Shown piece after piece: positions 26,908-36,681 of a stretch of DNA of 64,000 nt (positions are counted from its first letter, which is position 1; every line of letters starts with the position of its first letter). Where the stretch lies: positions 186,001 through 250,000 of the forward strand of contig FOUN01000002.1 of assembly GCA_900114885.1 (NCBI GenBank). Direction: 5' to 3'. Below the pieces are notes generated by a model that was not told the DNA's origin, searched no databases, and worked only from the letters and a program-made list of their open reading frames with translations. Both the position numbers and the translations under genes were made by a program. This DNA is from Psychrobacillus psychrodurans. Its GTDB lineage: Bacteria > Bacillota > Bacilli > Bacillales_A > Planococcaceae.

Positions 26908-27779
26908 TTGATGAACAATTAGTTCCAAAGGATTGGGCTGGGAAACTAAGTAGATTATCGATAACAACTAAATCGAAACTAAGAGGTCAGCATAAAGGTT
27001 CTCATCGCTCACAACGTTTTGGTGCTTCGTTAGACTTTTCAGACTTTAGGGAATACTCACCTGGTGATGATGTACGGCAAATAGATTGGAATGTGTATGC
27101 ACGTACAGATAAGTATTTTATCAAACGGTTTTTAGACGAACAAGAAATGCGAGTGCATATTTTACTTGATACTACAAAGTCAATGGGGCAACCTATTAAA
27201 TGGAACTTTGCTAAACAATTAGCAGCATCTTTGGGAATTCTTGTACTTCAGAGGGATGATCGATTATCCTTTTCAGCTGTTAGTGAAGGTAAGAAGTCCC
27301 CTTTCAGAAGAAAGGGAGCAACCTACCGGAAAGCCTTCATCCAAACTATTTCTGATATAGACGAGCCAGCTATGAGTTCTTCTTTTACCGATCATGCACT
27401 TCCATTTCTACCAAAGGATAGTACAGTTTTATTTGTCGTAACGGATTGCCTGGAAAGTATTGAGTCATGGGAAAAATTCCTTCAAAAGCTACCAAAATTT
27501 GCTGGCGATATTCGAGTTTTACAAGTTGTTACTGGTGAAGAGTTAGATCCATCTTATGGTGGAGATGTGCAATTGGAGGATATTGAAACTTCTGAACAAG
27601 TAAATGTATCGATATCTTCTCGAGTACTAGAAGCATATCATCAGGAAAGAAAAGAGCACCAACAGCGAATAGAACTACTTTGTCATAGGTTTGGTATTAA
27701 ATTACTTCAAGTTAATGCAGATGAAGGTATTTCGCATACGATGTTTCATCAGTTACTACGAGCAAATTGGGTGCAATGA
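26904..27779 (+). CDS. DUF58 protein (second module)
   Basis: 291 residues, soluble, without membrane helices, unlike the longer DUF58 protein at 9651. Signature FSDFREYSPGDDVRQIDWNVYARTDKYFIKRF (about 47-78), followed by a VWA-like fold with HILLDTTKSMGQP. This is the usual partner of MoxR and BatA-like proteins. Overlaps moxR by 4 bases. Confidence 0.88.
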   Translation: MIDEQLVPKDWAGKLSRLSITTKSKLRGQHKGSHRSQRFGASLDFSDFREYSPGDDVRQIDWNVYARTDKYFIKRFLDEQEMRVHILLDTTKSMGQPIKWNFAKQLAASLGILVLQRDDRLSFSAVSEGKKSPFRRKGATYRKAFIQTISDIDEPAMSSSFTDHALPFLPKDSTVLFVVTDCLESIESWEKFLQKLPKFAGDIRVLQVVTGEELDPSYGGDVQLEDIETSEQVNVSISSRVLEAYHQERKEHQQRIELLCHRFGIKLLQVNADEGISHTMFHQLLRANWVQ

Positions 27780-27790
27780 GGTGATAAGGT

Positions 27791-29548
27791 TTGGGTATTA
27801 ATCAATTAATATATGCTTGGACAGCAATTTTCCCAATCGCTGTACTTCTGTATTATTTTTTCCGAAAAAAGTATGTAAAACAATCTGTTTCTTCTACTTT
27901 ATTTTGGCAGGAGGCAATGAAGGAAACAAAAGCTTCTCCTTATTTGCAGCATCTGCAGCGTAATGCTTTGTTTTATCTACAAATGGTTGCAATGATTTTA
28001 CTTGTTCTAGCACTACTTCAACCATATTGGAAAACGAAAGCTATTGCTGGAGAACAGATTGTATTTATCGTAGATACTTCTGCAACAATGAAAGTAAATG
28101 CGAATAATTCTACTTCTCTTTTTGAACAACATAGAAAGAAAATGCTTGAACTAGTCGAGCAATTATCAGGCAAACCACTTACTTTAATCACAACTGGAAA
28201 TGAACCAACTGTCCTATTACGTCAAGAAACAAATACAGAGCAAATGGTAAATGAAATTAAGAATCTAGAAATAAGCTATGAAGCAGAAAATATGTCAAAA
28301 TCATTGGATTTTGCCCAATCTTTTTTCCAAAACAAAGCGACCTCTGTATATATTTTTACTGATGAATTAGACAGACAATCACTTCCTTTGCAGCATGAAA
28401 ATGTAAGCTGGAATGTCGAAGCTTTAACGACAGATATTACGAATGTATCTATTAAACGTTTTGGTGCAACAGAAACTAAAAATGGAATCTCTACGCTAGT
28501 TCAATTGGAGAATCAGTCAAATAAGGAGTTCACAACTGAGCTTACAATATCAAATGAAGAGAAGAGATTAATGACTGAAGAAGTTATATTACCACCAAAG
28601 GAAACAATTACGTTGTCATTTGAACAGCTTAGTACCTCAAGTTATTTGAAAGCAAGTATAGACATCAAGGATTCTTACCTATTAGATAATGAGACGATCG
28701 TTTTTATGCAAGATCAATTGACTAATGTTTTCATAGACAGCTCCATTCATACGCTAGTTCGAACTGCCTTCCAATCATTAGATATTAATGTGAGCAGTGT
28801 ACCCTCAGAACAAGTAGAGTTGTTAAAGGAAAAAGGTATAATTGTTACCAATCAATTTGGAATAGATGATGAAAACGAGAAACCGACTTTGTATATAGGG
28901 AGGAATGATGTATCACCAAAAGAAGTAAATGGAATAGTGAAGACAAACGACTCTCCTTTGTTTGCGTTTGCTGATTTATCAGATATATATGTAAGCTCAT
29001 TATATCCTCCTGTTGACGGTTATACTACTATTGCTACTGTTGGGGACAATCCTTTTATCCAGACCTCTGAAACCGGAGATATTATTATCCTTGCAGATAT
29101 TCAAATGACGGATTGGCCATTAAGTCCTACGTTCCCCCTTTTCATGTGGAGTGTGAAGGAGTATCTTTCAGTGGGAAGTGATTACATAGGAACATTCACT
29201 CCAAACGAGCGAAAGCCTCTATCACTTGGAGCTACAGAGGAGTGGGAAATTTATACGATGGGTGATGAGTATGAATATACCATTGAAAATGGTGGGAAAT
29301 TCCTTGCACCAAGTGAACCAGGTTTATATGCACTGCGTTCGAACGATATCGTGAAAAACCTTTCTGTTATATTGCCACAAGAAGAAAAAGTGATTGATAA
29401 AGGAACTTCATATAAAGTAAACAACCAGCAGACAAATGGGGAGGATGACTACCAAGCTCATTCCTTTGTTCCTTATCTATTAATCTTATTAGTAATATTA
29501 TTCGTTATAGAGTGGGAGGTGCAAAGACGACGTGGATTTACGAGTTGA
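27791..29548 (+). CDS. BatA-like membrane VWA protein
   Basis: 585 residues. N-terminal BatA-type membrane segment (two helices, residues 5-25 and 55-78), a VWA domain (about 88-200; VFIVDTSATMKVN has DTSAT for the MIDAS DxSxS, so metal binding may be altered), a beta domain, a degenerate amidotransferase-like region, and a C-terminal helix (555-573). The start is TTG at 27791 behind GAGGTGATAAGG. It overlaps the next gene by 17 bases. Predicted extracytoplasmic VWA facing the surface protein encoded first in the operon. Confidence 0.78.
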   Translation: MGINQLIYAWTAIFPIAVLLYYFFRKKYVKQSVSSTLFWQEAMKETKASPYLQHLQRNALFYLQMVAMILLVLALLQPYWKTKAIAGEQIVFIVDTSATMKVNANNSTSLFEQHRKKMLELVEQLSGKPLTLITTGNEPTVLLRQETNTEQMVNEIKNLEISYEAENMSKSLDFAQSFFQNKATSVYIFTDELDRQSLPLQHENVSWNVEALTTDITNVSIKRFGATETKNGISTLVQLENQSNKEFTTELTISNEEKRLMTEEVILPPKETITLSFEQLSTSSYLKASIDIKDSYLLDNETIVFMQDQLTNVFIDSSIHTLVRTAFQSLDINVSSVPSEQVELLKEKGIIVTNQFGIDDENEKPTLYIGRNDVSPKEVNGIVKTNDSPLFAFADLSDIYVSSLYPPVDGYTTIATVGDNPFIQTSETGDIIILADIQMTDWPLSPTFPLFMWSVKEYLSVGSDYIGTFTPNERKPLSLGATEEWEIYTMGDEYEYTIENGGKFLAPSEPGLYALRSNDIVKNLSVILPQEEKVIDKGTSYKVNNQQTNGEDDYQAHSFVPYLLILLVILFVIEWEVQRRRGFTS

Positions 29549-32129
29549 CCAACCACTGTGGCTATTGCTACTAATTCCTATTGGTATTTATTTTATTTGG
29601 ACTTGGAAAAAAGATAAAAAGTCATTAAAAAAAGAAGGGAAAAAAGTATTTTGTATAAGAATTATAGCAATTCTCTGTTTGATATTAGGTATTACTAATC
29701 CGTATTTATTATTACCTATTAAGGAAGAACAGGTTCTATTTTTGATAGATCGTTCTGCTTCCTTACAAGGGACTGATCAGCAAATAACAGAATGGATAGA
29801 CGAAAGCTTACAATCTAAAAAGTCTTCTCATTTAGTAGGTGTATATACGTTTGCAGAGAACTTTCAAACAGAAATTGCCTTAACCGATGGAGAAATAAAT
29901 TTACCTGTTTTTAGCCCCATGGCAGAAGCAGGAAATACTGATCTAGCAAAAGCCCTACAGCTTTCAACAGGCATTGTAGAGCCTAACAAGGCAACACGAA
30001 TTGTTCTCTTTACGGATGGGTTAGAAACGGTTGGTTCTGTCAAAGATGAAATTGTGAAAATTGCTGGAGGAAATGTCACGATAGACGTTGTTCAAAGGGC
30101 AAGATTGTCGTCGGAAGATGTCGCAATTACTTCTTTTGAGACACCGCCGGTAGCATTTGAAGGTGAGCAACAACAACTGAATGTCACACTAGAAGCGACA
30201 AGTGATTCAGCTGCTGAGTTACTTCTATATCAAAATGATCAGCTAATAACAAGAGAACAAATTAAAATAGTACCAGGAACTAATACGTATACATTTCGAA
30301 ATGCATCTAAGGGGGAAGGACTACTTAAATATGAAGCTCAAGTAGTTCTTGCAGAAGATGGGCTGATTGAGAATAACAAGCTGACAAGTGTTACAAATGT
30401 AGAGAGCTCTCCTCGACTGTTAGTAGTCACTCATGATGGTAATTCTTCTACTATCGCAGCTGTGATTGACCAACAGGCAATTTCAACAGACGTTATTGAT
30501 GCTAGCGTGTTGCCTTTCGATCTATCGAATTATTTAGCATATGATGCGATTATATTTGATAATGTACCAGGTCACGTCGTTGGTGAACAAAAGATGACAG
30601 TAATTGAACAGGCGGTGAAAAATTTTGGTGTCGGCTTTATGATGGTTGGAGGGAAAAATAGCTTTGGTTTAGGAGGCTATTTTAAGAGTCCGATTGAACG
30701 TTTATTACCAGTTGAGATGGAGATAAAAGGAAAGCAGCAACTTCCTTCACTTGGGTTAATCATCGTGATGGACCGATCTGGTAGTATGAGTGGAACAAAA
30801 TTAGAATATGCGAAGGAAGCAGCGGCACGTTCTGTGGAAATGCTTCGAGAAGGAGATACACTTGGTTTTATCGCATTCGATGATCGACCGTGGGAAATTA
30901 TTGAAGCCGCTCCATTAAATGATCAAGAGTCTGCGGTTGAAAGTATACTATCAGTAGGGCCAGGTGGGGGAACAGAAATTTATACGAGTCTAGCTGCAGC
31001 ATACGAAAAACTATCTCCTCTCAAACTTCAGCGAAAGCATATTATATTATTGACGGATGGACAATCAGCTACAAGTAATGATTATCAAACGTTAATAGAG
31101 AATGGGACAAAGGAGTTAATAACTGTTTCCACCGTTGCTGTTGGCCAAGATGCGGATAGGGCATTATTGGAAAGTTTAGCAGAAATGGGAGGGGGAACGT
31201 TTTATGATGTCCAGGATGAATCCACCATTCCAGCGATAATGTCCACCGAGACAGCAATGATTTCGAGGACTTATATTGAAGATAATCCGTTCTACCCAAC
31301 TATTTATGGGGACGCAGCATGGACGAGCTTATTTTCAGAAGGAGTGCCGCAATTGAATGCTTATATTGCAACTACACCGAAACAAACAGCATCCATTATT
31401 GCTGAAAGTGAAAAAGAGGATCCAGTATTAGTTGAATGGATGTATGGACTCGGTCGGACTATAGCATTTACATCGGATTCAACAGGTGAGTGGAGCGGTG
31501 ACTTTGCAAGATGGAAGAATTGGGGAGACTTTTGGAATACGGCTGTATCAAGGTTGTTACCAGCCTATAGTGAGGTGCCCTTTTCCATCCAAAAATCAGC
31601 AGACGAATCATTTACCGTTACAGATCCATCTGGCAAGTCGTCATTTTTGGAGGTAGCTGCTGTCAATGAAAAAGGAGAAGAGCTTTCAGTTACAAGCGAA
31701 GCACTTGCGCCTGGTAAAGCAAGAGTAACGGTAGATAGTGATCCCGGACTTGTGTTCTTCCGTATTTCAAATGAACAAGATGCTGTATATCAAGCAGGTA
31801 TTTCCATTCCTTATAGTGAGGAATACAAAATACAAAAGCCGAGTACAGAAACTCTAGAGATGATTACTAACAGAACGAATGGAAAGCTACTAACGGAACC
31901 TTCTGAAGTATTCCGTGAAATGGAACTATCTAGCTCAGAGAAACAATCTATCCAACACTTTCTTTTATTGGTAGCTATCATATTGTTCTTTATTGATATC
32001 ACGATTAGAAGATTCGGATTCAATCTATTATTTGCTCCGTTCAAAAAATCTAGGAAAAAGTTAGAGCCAGTAAATTCGACTACTACAACGAATGTAGGAA
32101 AGTTAGTTAGAGAAAAGAAAAAAAGATAA
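29532..32129 (+). CDS. Membrane protein with two VWA domains and an amidotransferase-like domain
   Basis: 865 residues. Two N-terminal helices (8-24, 41-62), a first VWA-like domain (68-190, DRSAS at 73-77), a beta domain, a GATase1-like domain (295-395), a second VWA domain (405-590) with full MIDAS motif DRSGSMSG at 414-421, a C-terminal beta region and a last helix near 815-835. GTG start behind GGGAGGTG, overlapping the previous gene. Last gene of the operon. It resembles glutamine-amidotransferase-fold VWA proteins common in Planctomycetes and Firmicutes, whose role is unknown. Confidence 0.8.
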   Translation: MDLRVDQPLWLLLLIPIGIYFIWTWKKDKKSLKKEGKKVFCIRIIAILCLILGITNPYLLLPIKEEQVLFLIDRSASLQGTDQQITEWIDESLQSKKSSHLVGVYTFAENFQTEIALTDGEINLPVFSPMAEAGNTDLAKALQLSTGIVEPNKATRIVLFTDGLETVGSVKDEIVKIAGGNVTIDVVQRARLSSEDVAITSFETPPVAFEGEQQQLNVTLEATSDSAAELLLYQNDQLITREQIKIVPGTNTYTFRNASKGEGLLKYEAQVVLAEDGLIENNKLTSVTNVESSPRLLVVTHDGNSSTIAAVIDQQAISTDVIDASVLPFDLSNYLAYDAIIFDNVPGHVVGEQKMTVIEQAVKNFGVGFMMVGGKNSFGLGGYFKSPIERLLPVEMEIKGKQQLPSLGLIIVMDRSGSMSGTKLEYAKEAAARSVEMLREGDTLGFIAFDDRPWEIIEAAPLNDQESAVESILSVGPGGGTEIYTSLAAAYEKLSPLKLQRKHIILLTDGQSATSNDYQTLIENGTKELITVSTVAVGQDADRALLESLAEMGGGTFYDVQDESTIPAIMSTETAMISRTYIEDNPFYPTIYGDAAWTSLFSEGVPQLNAYIATTPKQTASIIAESEKEDPVLVEWMYGLGRTIAFTSDSTGEWSGDFARWKNWGDFWNTAVSRLLPAYSEVPFSIQKSADESFTVTDPSGKSSFLEVAAVNEKGEELSVTSEALAPGKARVTVDSDPGLVFFRISNEQDAVYQAGISIPYSEEYKIQKPSTETLEMITNRTNGKLLTEPSEVFREMELSSSEKQSIQHFLLLVAIILFFIDITIRRFGFNLLFAPFKKSRKKLEPVNSTTTTNVGKLVREKKKR

Positions 32130-32204
32130 GTAGCATAAAATTAACCGTTCGAATTAAATGAAGTCATTGAAGTAAATGAAAATTAGATCACCTCGAGGAG
32201 TCCT

Positions 32205-32295
32205 ACTTTTATTAAATGGGATATTCACTTGGGAATGCCTAAAGAAAAAAAGAGGGGGGGTAGTCGTGACGTCAGTCACGACTACCCCCTTTAAA
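32205..32295 (-). repeat. Palindrome-centred repeat, copy 4 (terminator of the MFS gene)
   Basis: A near-perfect palindrome at 32254-32288 (GGGGGTAGTCGTGAC with its complement) is followed on the minus strand by CTCTTTTTTTC, then GCATTCCCAAGTGAATATCC. The last block also occurs in copy 3, but there it precedes the palindrome, so the modules are rearranged. The element ends the minus-strand MFS gene and also faces the end of the large plus-strand operon. Confidence 0.65.
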
Positions 32296-32334
32296 AACAG
32301 TCAGTATATAGCATTCAATAGTCTGCTTTTACTA

Positions 32335-33519
32335 TTAAACAACTGGTTTCTTTCTTTTAATCCACACAAGTGTGATTGCCCAAGAAGCTAATAAAATAAC
32401 GGATCCTACGATGAATGGATAATTAATATTAATATCAAAAAACATTCCTGCAAGAGCTGGACCAATCATACTTCCTAAACTCATATAAGCATTATTCATA
32501 CCTGCAGCAAAACCTTGCTCATTCCCTGCCAATTTAGATATAACAGTATTAACTGCTGGACGAATGAGTGTAGTAGCAGTCGAAAATATCGATGCAACAA
32601 CTAATACAAGGGCAAAACCATCTACCACGAAGAACAGTAGAAAAGCTATAGCAGCAACTACTAGATTGACTAGGATAACATTTAATTCACCAAAACGTTT
32701 AAATAGTTTCTCAACTACTAAGGTTTGTACGATAACACCTATAAATCCACCTACAGTTAAAACAACAGCTATATCTTGAGGAGTGTAATTATACTTATGA
32801 TCTACATATAATGAAAATGTCGTTTGGAAATTTGCTATACCGAAAGTGAAAACAAATATGATAACTAACATCATAAAGTAAGGAGTTTTCAATGAATTTT
32901 TCATTTGTGTTAATATATTTTCACGTTTTTTAGGCTCTGGTGGAGTCTCCGAAATAGCATTTTTAATATCAGGTAGAATAATAACTGAAACAACAGCTGC
33001 AATTACAGCTGCAATAGAAGCCATATAAAACGGGAATGTTAAACTGACTTTTGCTAAAAATCCTCCTAGCGCTGGCCCAATCATAAATCCTAAAGACATT
33101 GATGCCCCTAAAAAACCCATTCCTTTTCCACGTTCTTCTAAAGTGGTTATATCTGCTACAAATGCCATAGTCGCTGGAACTAAAAAAGCACCTCCAATAC
33201 CACTTATAAACCGTGCAGAGTATAACATCCATTCGTGAGTAGCTAGTCCAAACCATAATTGAGAGGCAGAGAAAATGATTAGTCCCACAATGATTAGTTT
33301 TTTTCGTCCTAATGTATCAGATAGATCACCAGCTAATGGTGAAAATAAAAACTGACCAAAAGCAAAGGAAGCAATAATAAAGCCTAATGCCTGACCAGCG
33401 ACTCCAAATGTTTCTAGATATTGAGGCATTACTGGTATTACTAATCCTATCCCAGACATTGCTATAAACATATTAAACATTAATATATATAATGCAGAGT
33501 TGTTTGTTTTCTTTGTCAT
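32335..33519 (-). CDS. MFS drug:H+ antiporter (DHA1 family)
   Basis: 394 residues, 12 membrane helices. Motif A between helices 2 and 3 (GDLSDTLGRKKLI) and motif C in helix 5 (GFMIGPALGGFLA) mark the 12-helix drug antiporter group to which Bmr, Blt, NorA and YkuC belong. Start has AGGAA upstream. Solitary and convergent with the VWA operon. Substrate unknown; multidrug efflux is likely. Confidence 0.85.
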   Translation of the reverse strand: MTKKTNNSALYILMFNMFIAMSGIGLVIPVMPQYLETFGVAGQALGFIIASFAFGQFLFSPLAGDLSDTLGRKKLIIVGLIIFSASQLWFGLATHEWMLYSARFISGIGGAFLVPATMAFVADITTLEERGKGMGFLGASMSLGFMIGPALGGFLAKVSLTFPFYMASIAAVIAAVVSVIILPDIKNAISETPPEPKKRENILTQMKNSLKTPYFMMLVIIFVFTFGIANFQTTFSLYVDHKYNYTPQDIAVVLTVGGFIGVIVQTLVVEKLFKRFGELNVILVNLVVAAIAFLLFFVVDGFALVLVVASIFSTATTLIRPAVNTVISKLAGNEQGFAAGMNNAYMSLGSMIGPALAGMFFDININYPFIVGSVILLASWAITLVWIKRKKPVV

Positions 33520-33611
33520 AAAATTCCTGCTTTCTGTAAATACTTTCTACACGTCTATCGATTCTACCATATTCCTCAAAGAATAAAAACTTTCGTGTAA
33601 CGAATTATATG

Positions 33612-33905
33612 ATTTTTGACATAAGAAAAACCGAGTGAAAAGAGTCTGGTCCTCTAGGGAAAGGTATATATGCAGTTGATCCGCTCCGAGTGGACGTTTT
33701 CCATTGGCACGTCTTCAGCCGTTTCCCTTGCTCCTGCGCAAGCTCGTCGAAAAAAATTTTCGAAGGCCACCAGCGAAGGCATTGGCCAAACTTTGTTTGG
33801 ATAATGTCTTTGCGAAGTGTAATAATCGCAGGAGTTTAGGTTTTCCGAGCGAAGAGGACAACGCCAAAAGCCCACTGTATGAGTCCACCTGAAAGGGAAA
33901 TCATT
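33612..33905 (-). repeat. GC-rich repeat, copy 5 (long form), with head module
   Basis: The head (CATAAGAAAAACCGAGTGAA, AAGAGTCTGGTCCTCT) is at 33619-33656. Next comes GAGTGGACGTTTTCCATTGG and CACGTCTTCAGCCGTTTC, reverse-orientation repeat sequence, then the inner block GGCCAAACTTTGTTTGGATA (about 33784-33803) also found in copy 2, and finally GAGTCCACCTGAAAGGGAAA. With flanks it fills the gap between the MFS gene and the pot operon; no gene is seen. Confidence 0.7.
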
Positions 33906-33965
33906 AGGATTATTCAATCACTCTTTCTTTAAAATCCATCTACATGTTCATATACTTTCTACGCA

Positions 33966-33994
33966 ATAAAAAGAGCCGTCTTAGCGACGGCTCT
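33966..33994 (-). terminator. Terminator of the potABCD operon
   Basis: Minus-strand AGAGCCGTC / GACGGCTCT, 5-base loop, then TTTTTATT. Confidence 0.9.
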
Positions 33995-33999
33995 CCAAT

Positions 34000-35073
34000 T
34001 TAGTTAGTATTCATTTTAAATTCTAAAAATAGCTCGTTATATTTACCGAGCATTTCCAGACCTAAGTTTTTATAAACTTCCAGGTTTTCTCGTGCCTCTT
34101 CTGGAGGATAAAATCTTTCATCAGAAGTTACTTCTTCATCCATTAGCTCAACTGCTGCAGAGTTTGGTATCGAATATCCAACATAATCTGCATTTTGTGC
34201 AGAAACCTCGGCATCTAACATAAAGTTGATAAACTCATGAGCTCCTTCAACATTGGCTGCTGTTTTAGGAATAACCATATTATCAAACCATAAATTAGAT
34301 CCCTCTTGAGGAACTGCATAATCTAAATCTTCGTTTTCCCACATCATGTCTGCTGCTTGGCCAGAGAAAGTTATAGCTATTGAAGCTTCTTCGTTTATCA
34401 TTAAAGGTGTTACTTCATCCCCGATAATTGCTTTTACATTTGGGGTCAATTCCTTTAGTTTCGCTGTAGCTTCCTTTAATTCTTTTTCATCCGTGGAGTT
34501 AAGGGAATAACCTAGGCTGTTTAAACCCATTCCAATGATTTCTCGTGCACCATCTACAAGTAAAATTTCTCCTTTTAAGGAAGGATCCCAAAGCGTTTCC
34601 CAACTCTCAAAGGTTTGTCCATCTAGTAGAGTAGGATTGAATACTACTCCAACTGTACCCCAAAAATAAGGGATGGAATATTTATTTTTTGGGTCAAATG
34701 CTAAATCTAAAAAATATGGATCAATGTTACTTAAGTTCGGAATTTTAGAATGATCAATTTCAAGCAATAAATCATTTTCTTTCATCTTATCAATCGCATA
34801 CTCGGATGGTACCGCGATATCATATGAAGTTCCACCTTGTTCAATTTTCGTCATCATTGCTTCGTTGGAATCGAAAGTTTCATAAACAACGCGGTAGCCG
34901 GATTCCTCCTCAAATTGAGTGATTAAATCGGGATCAATATATTCACCCCAGTTAAAGATTGTCAATGTATCACTACCTGCATTACCCGAGCTTTGATTTA
35001 AATATTTGTTAACACCAAACAAAATGATACAAACGGCAACAATAGCTATGGATGCTCTTATTATTTCTTTCAT
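34000..35073 (-). CDS. potD: Spermidine/putrescine-binding protein PotD
   Basis: 357 residues, a type 2 periplasmic-binding fold with polyamine-binding landmarks IFNWGEYIDPDLI, YFWGTVGVVFNP and NFMLDAEVSAQ. It captures polyamines for the PotABC importer. The N-terminal hydrophobic segment (residues 6-22) holds a Cys but in the context VAVC, not a canonical lipobox, so the protein may stay anchored by an uncleaved helix. Start overlaps the potC stop. Last gene of the operon. Confidence 0.9.
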   Translation of the reverse strand: MKEIIRASIAIVAVCIILFGVNKYLNQSSGNAGSDTLTIFNWGEYIDPDLITQFEEESGYRVVYETFDSNEAMMTKIEQGGTSYDIAVPSEYAIDKMKENDLLLEIDHSKIPNLSNIDPYFLDLAFDPKNKYSIPYFWGTVGVVFNPTLLDGQTFESWETLWDPSLKGEILLVDGAREIIGMGLNSLGYSLNSTDEKELKEATAKLKELTPNVKAIIGDEVTPLMINEEASIAITFSGQAADMMWENEDLDYAVPQEGSNLWFDNMVIPKTAANVEGAHEFINFMLDAEVSAQNADYVGYSIPNSAAVELMDEEVTSDERFYPPEEARENLEVYKNLGLEMLGKYNELFLEFKMNTN

Positions 35074-35873
35074 TTTCGAACCCCCATTCCGACAGGGTTT
35101 TTCCCACGTTGGCTAACAAAGTAATAGCCAACAACGAGAAGAAGTGTCACGATAAAGACGATTCCAGATAATGCATTAATAGTTAACGTAATACCGGTTC
35201 TAGCCATCGAATAAATTTCGACAGAAAGTGTGCTAAAGCCATTTCCAGTTACAAAGAATGTTACTGCAAAATCGTCTAAAGAATATGTTAAAGCCATAAA
35301 AAATCCTGCGAAAATTCCAGGTTTAATAAAAGGGATAATAACACGAGTCAAAATATCACGTTTAGTTGCTCCAAGATCTGCCGCTGCATCTATAAGCGTG
35401 CTATTCATCTCTTGTAGCTTAGGTAATACCATCAATACTACTATCGGTATACTAAATGCAATATGTGAGATTAATACAGATGCAAATCCAAGTTTTACTC
35501 CAATAGCAGTAAAGAGGATTAGGAAAGATGCCCCAATTACAACATCTGGACTAACGATTAGAACATTATTTAAAGAAAGGATAGATTTCCGCAGTGATTT
35601 ATTTCTCATAAATACAATACCGATTGAACCGAAAATACCAATAATAGTTGCAATTAACGCCGAAAGTAATGCAACAATTACTGTGTTTAGAAGAATCATA
35701 ATTAGACGGGTATCTGAAAAAACAGCAGCGTAATGTTCCCAAGTGAATGATTCAAAGCCATTCATGCTACCACCACTATTAAAAGAATAAAAAATCAAAT
35801 AGAGGATTGGCGTATATAATACGATAAACACAAGGGCTAAGTAAAACTTTGCTGTCTTACTTGTTTTTTCCAT
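35070..35873 (-). CDS. potC: Polyamine ABC transporter permease PotC
   Basis: 267 residues from the ATG at 35873, preferred because AAGGGGG lies 9 bases upstream. Six membrane helices and the EAA loop (DAAADLGATKRDILTRVIIPFIKPG) that docks the ATPase. Overlaps potB by 17 and potD by 4 bases. Confidence 0.9.
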   Translation of the reverse strand: MEKTSKTAKFYLALVFIVLYTPILYLIFYSFNSGGSMNGFESFTWEHYAAVFSDTRLIMILLNTVIVALLSALIATIIGIFGSIGIVFMRNKSLRKSILSLNNVLIVSPDVVIGASFLILFTAIGVKLGFASVLISHIAFSIPIVVLMVLPKLQEMNSTLIDAAADLGATKRDILTRVIIPFIKPGIFAGFFMALTYSLDDFAVTFFVTGNGFSTLSVEIYSMARTGITLTINALSGIVFIVTLLLVVGYYFVSQRGKNPVGMGVRK

Positions 35874-36681
35874 TTGAATTAGCCCCCTTATCACGTTGAC
35901 CAGTAATGATCATAATAATTACCATAAATATAATTAAGAAAACTGCGATAGTGGATCCCATTCCCCAGTTTTGTGTAACCAAAAATTGCTGCTCAATAGC
36001 TGTACCTAAAGTAATAACTTTATTTCCCGCGATTAAGCGAGTAATCATGAACAATGATAGGGAAGGGATGAATACAGCTTGAATCCCTGCTTTAACGCCA
36101 TTAATTGTTAACGGTAATATAACTTTTGAAAAAGTAGTCCAACTTGATGCTCCTAAATCTCGACTGGCATCTATTAAGGATGGATTTAATTTATCCAGAG
36201 AGTTAAAAATAGGTAAAATCATAAATGGAATAAATATATAGACCGCTACAAAGACGAAACTAAAATCTGTGAATAAAATTTGTGTTTCGCCAAATCCAAA
36301 TACATTTAAAAATGCGTTCACTGGACCATATAAACCAAAAATACCGATAAATGCGTATGTTTTTAATAGTAAATTGATCCAAGAAGGAATAATGATTAAC
36401 AGTAGCCATAATTGCTTATGTCTCGTTTTTGTGAGCAAATAGGCTGTTGGATAAGCAATAACTAAAGTGAAAAATGTTATTAAGAAAGCATACCAAAACG
36501 AACTAAGGGTTAGTTTTAAGTAAACAGATGTAAAAAAGTTTAGGTAATTGTCTAAAGTGAAATTTCCACTTAAATCGAAGAAGGAGTAATAGGCGATTAA
36601 CGCGATTGGTGCAACAACAAATAATACAATCCATACATAATATGGTATTAAATAAAACGTTTTTGTGGTTTTAGTTTGCAT
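35857..36681 (-). CDS. potB: Polyamine ABC transporter permease PotB
   Basis: 274 residues from the ATG at 36681 (GGAGAAG six bases upstream, inside the end of potA). Six helices and EAA loop ([21 protein letters not shown]). Forms the heteromeric channel with PotC. Confidence 0.9.
   Translation of the reverse strand: MQTKTTKTFYLIPYYVWIVLFVVAPIALIAYYSFFDLSGNFTLDNYLNFFTSVYLKLTLSSFWYAFLITFFTLVIAYPTAYLLTKTRHKQLWLLLIIIPSWINLLLKTYAFIGIFGLYGPVNAFLNVFGFGETQILFTDFSFVFVAVYIFIPFMILPIFNSLDKLNPSLIDASRDLGASSWTTFSKVILPLTINGVKAGIQAVFIPSLSLFMITRLIAGNKVITLGTAIEQQFLVTQNWGMGSTIAVFLIIFMVIIMIITGQRDKGANSNGKNK

Noticed and set aside
20249-32129. Anti-phage defence interpretation of the MoxR-VWA operon
   Set aside because: No nuclease, NTPase-helicase, protease or toxin effector is present, and most proteins are membrane or surface proteins with an ABC exporter.
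33654-33917. 87- and 62-codon ORFs
   Set aside because: Entirely within repeat copy 5; no initiation signals.
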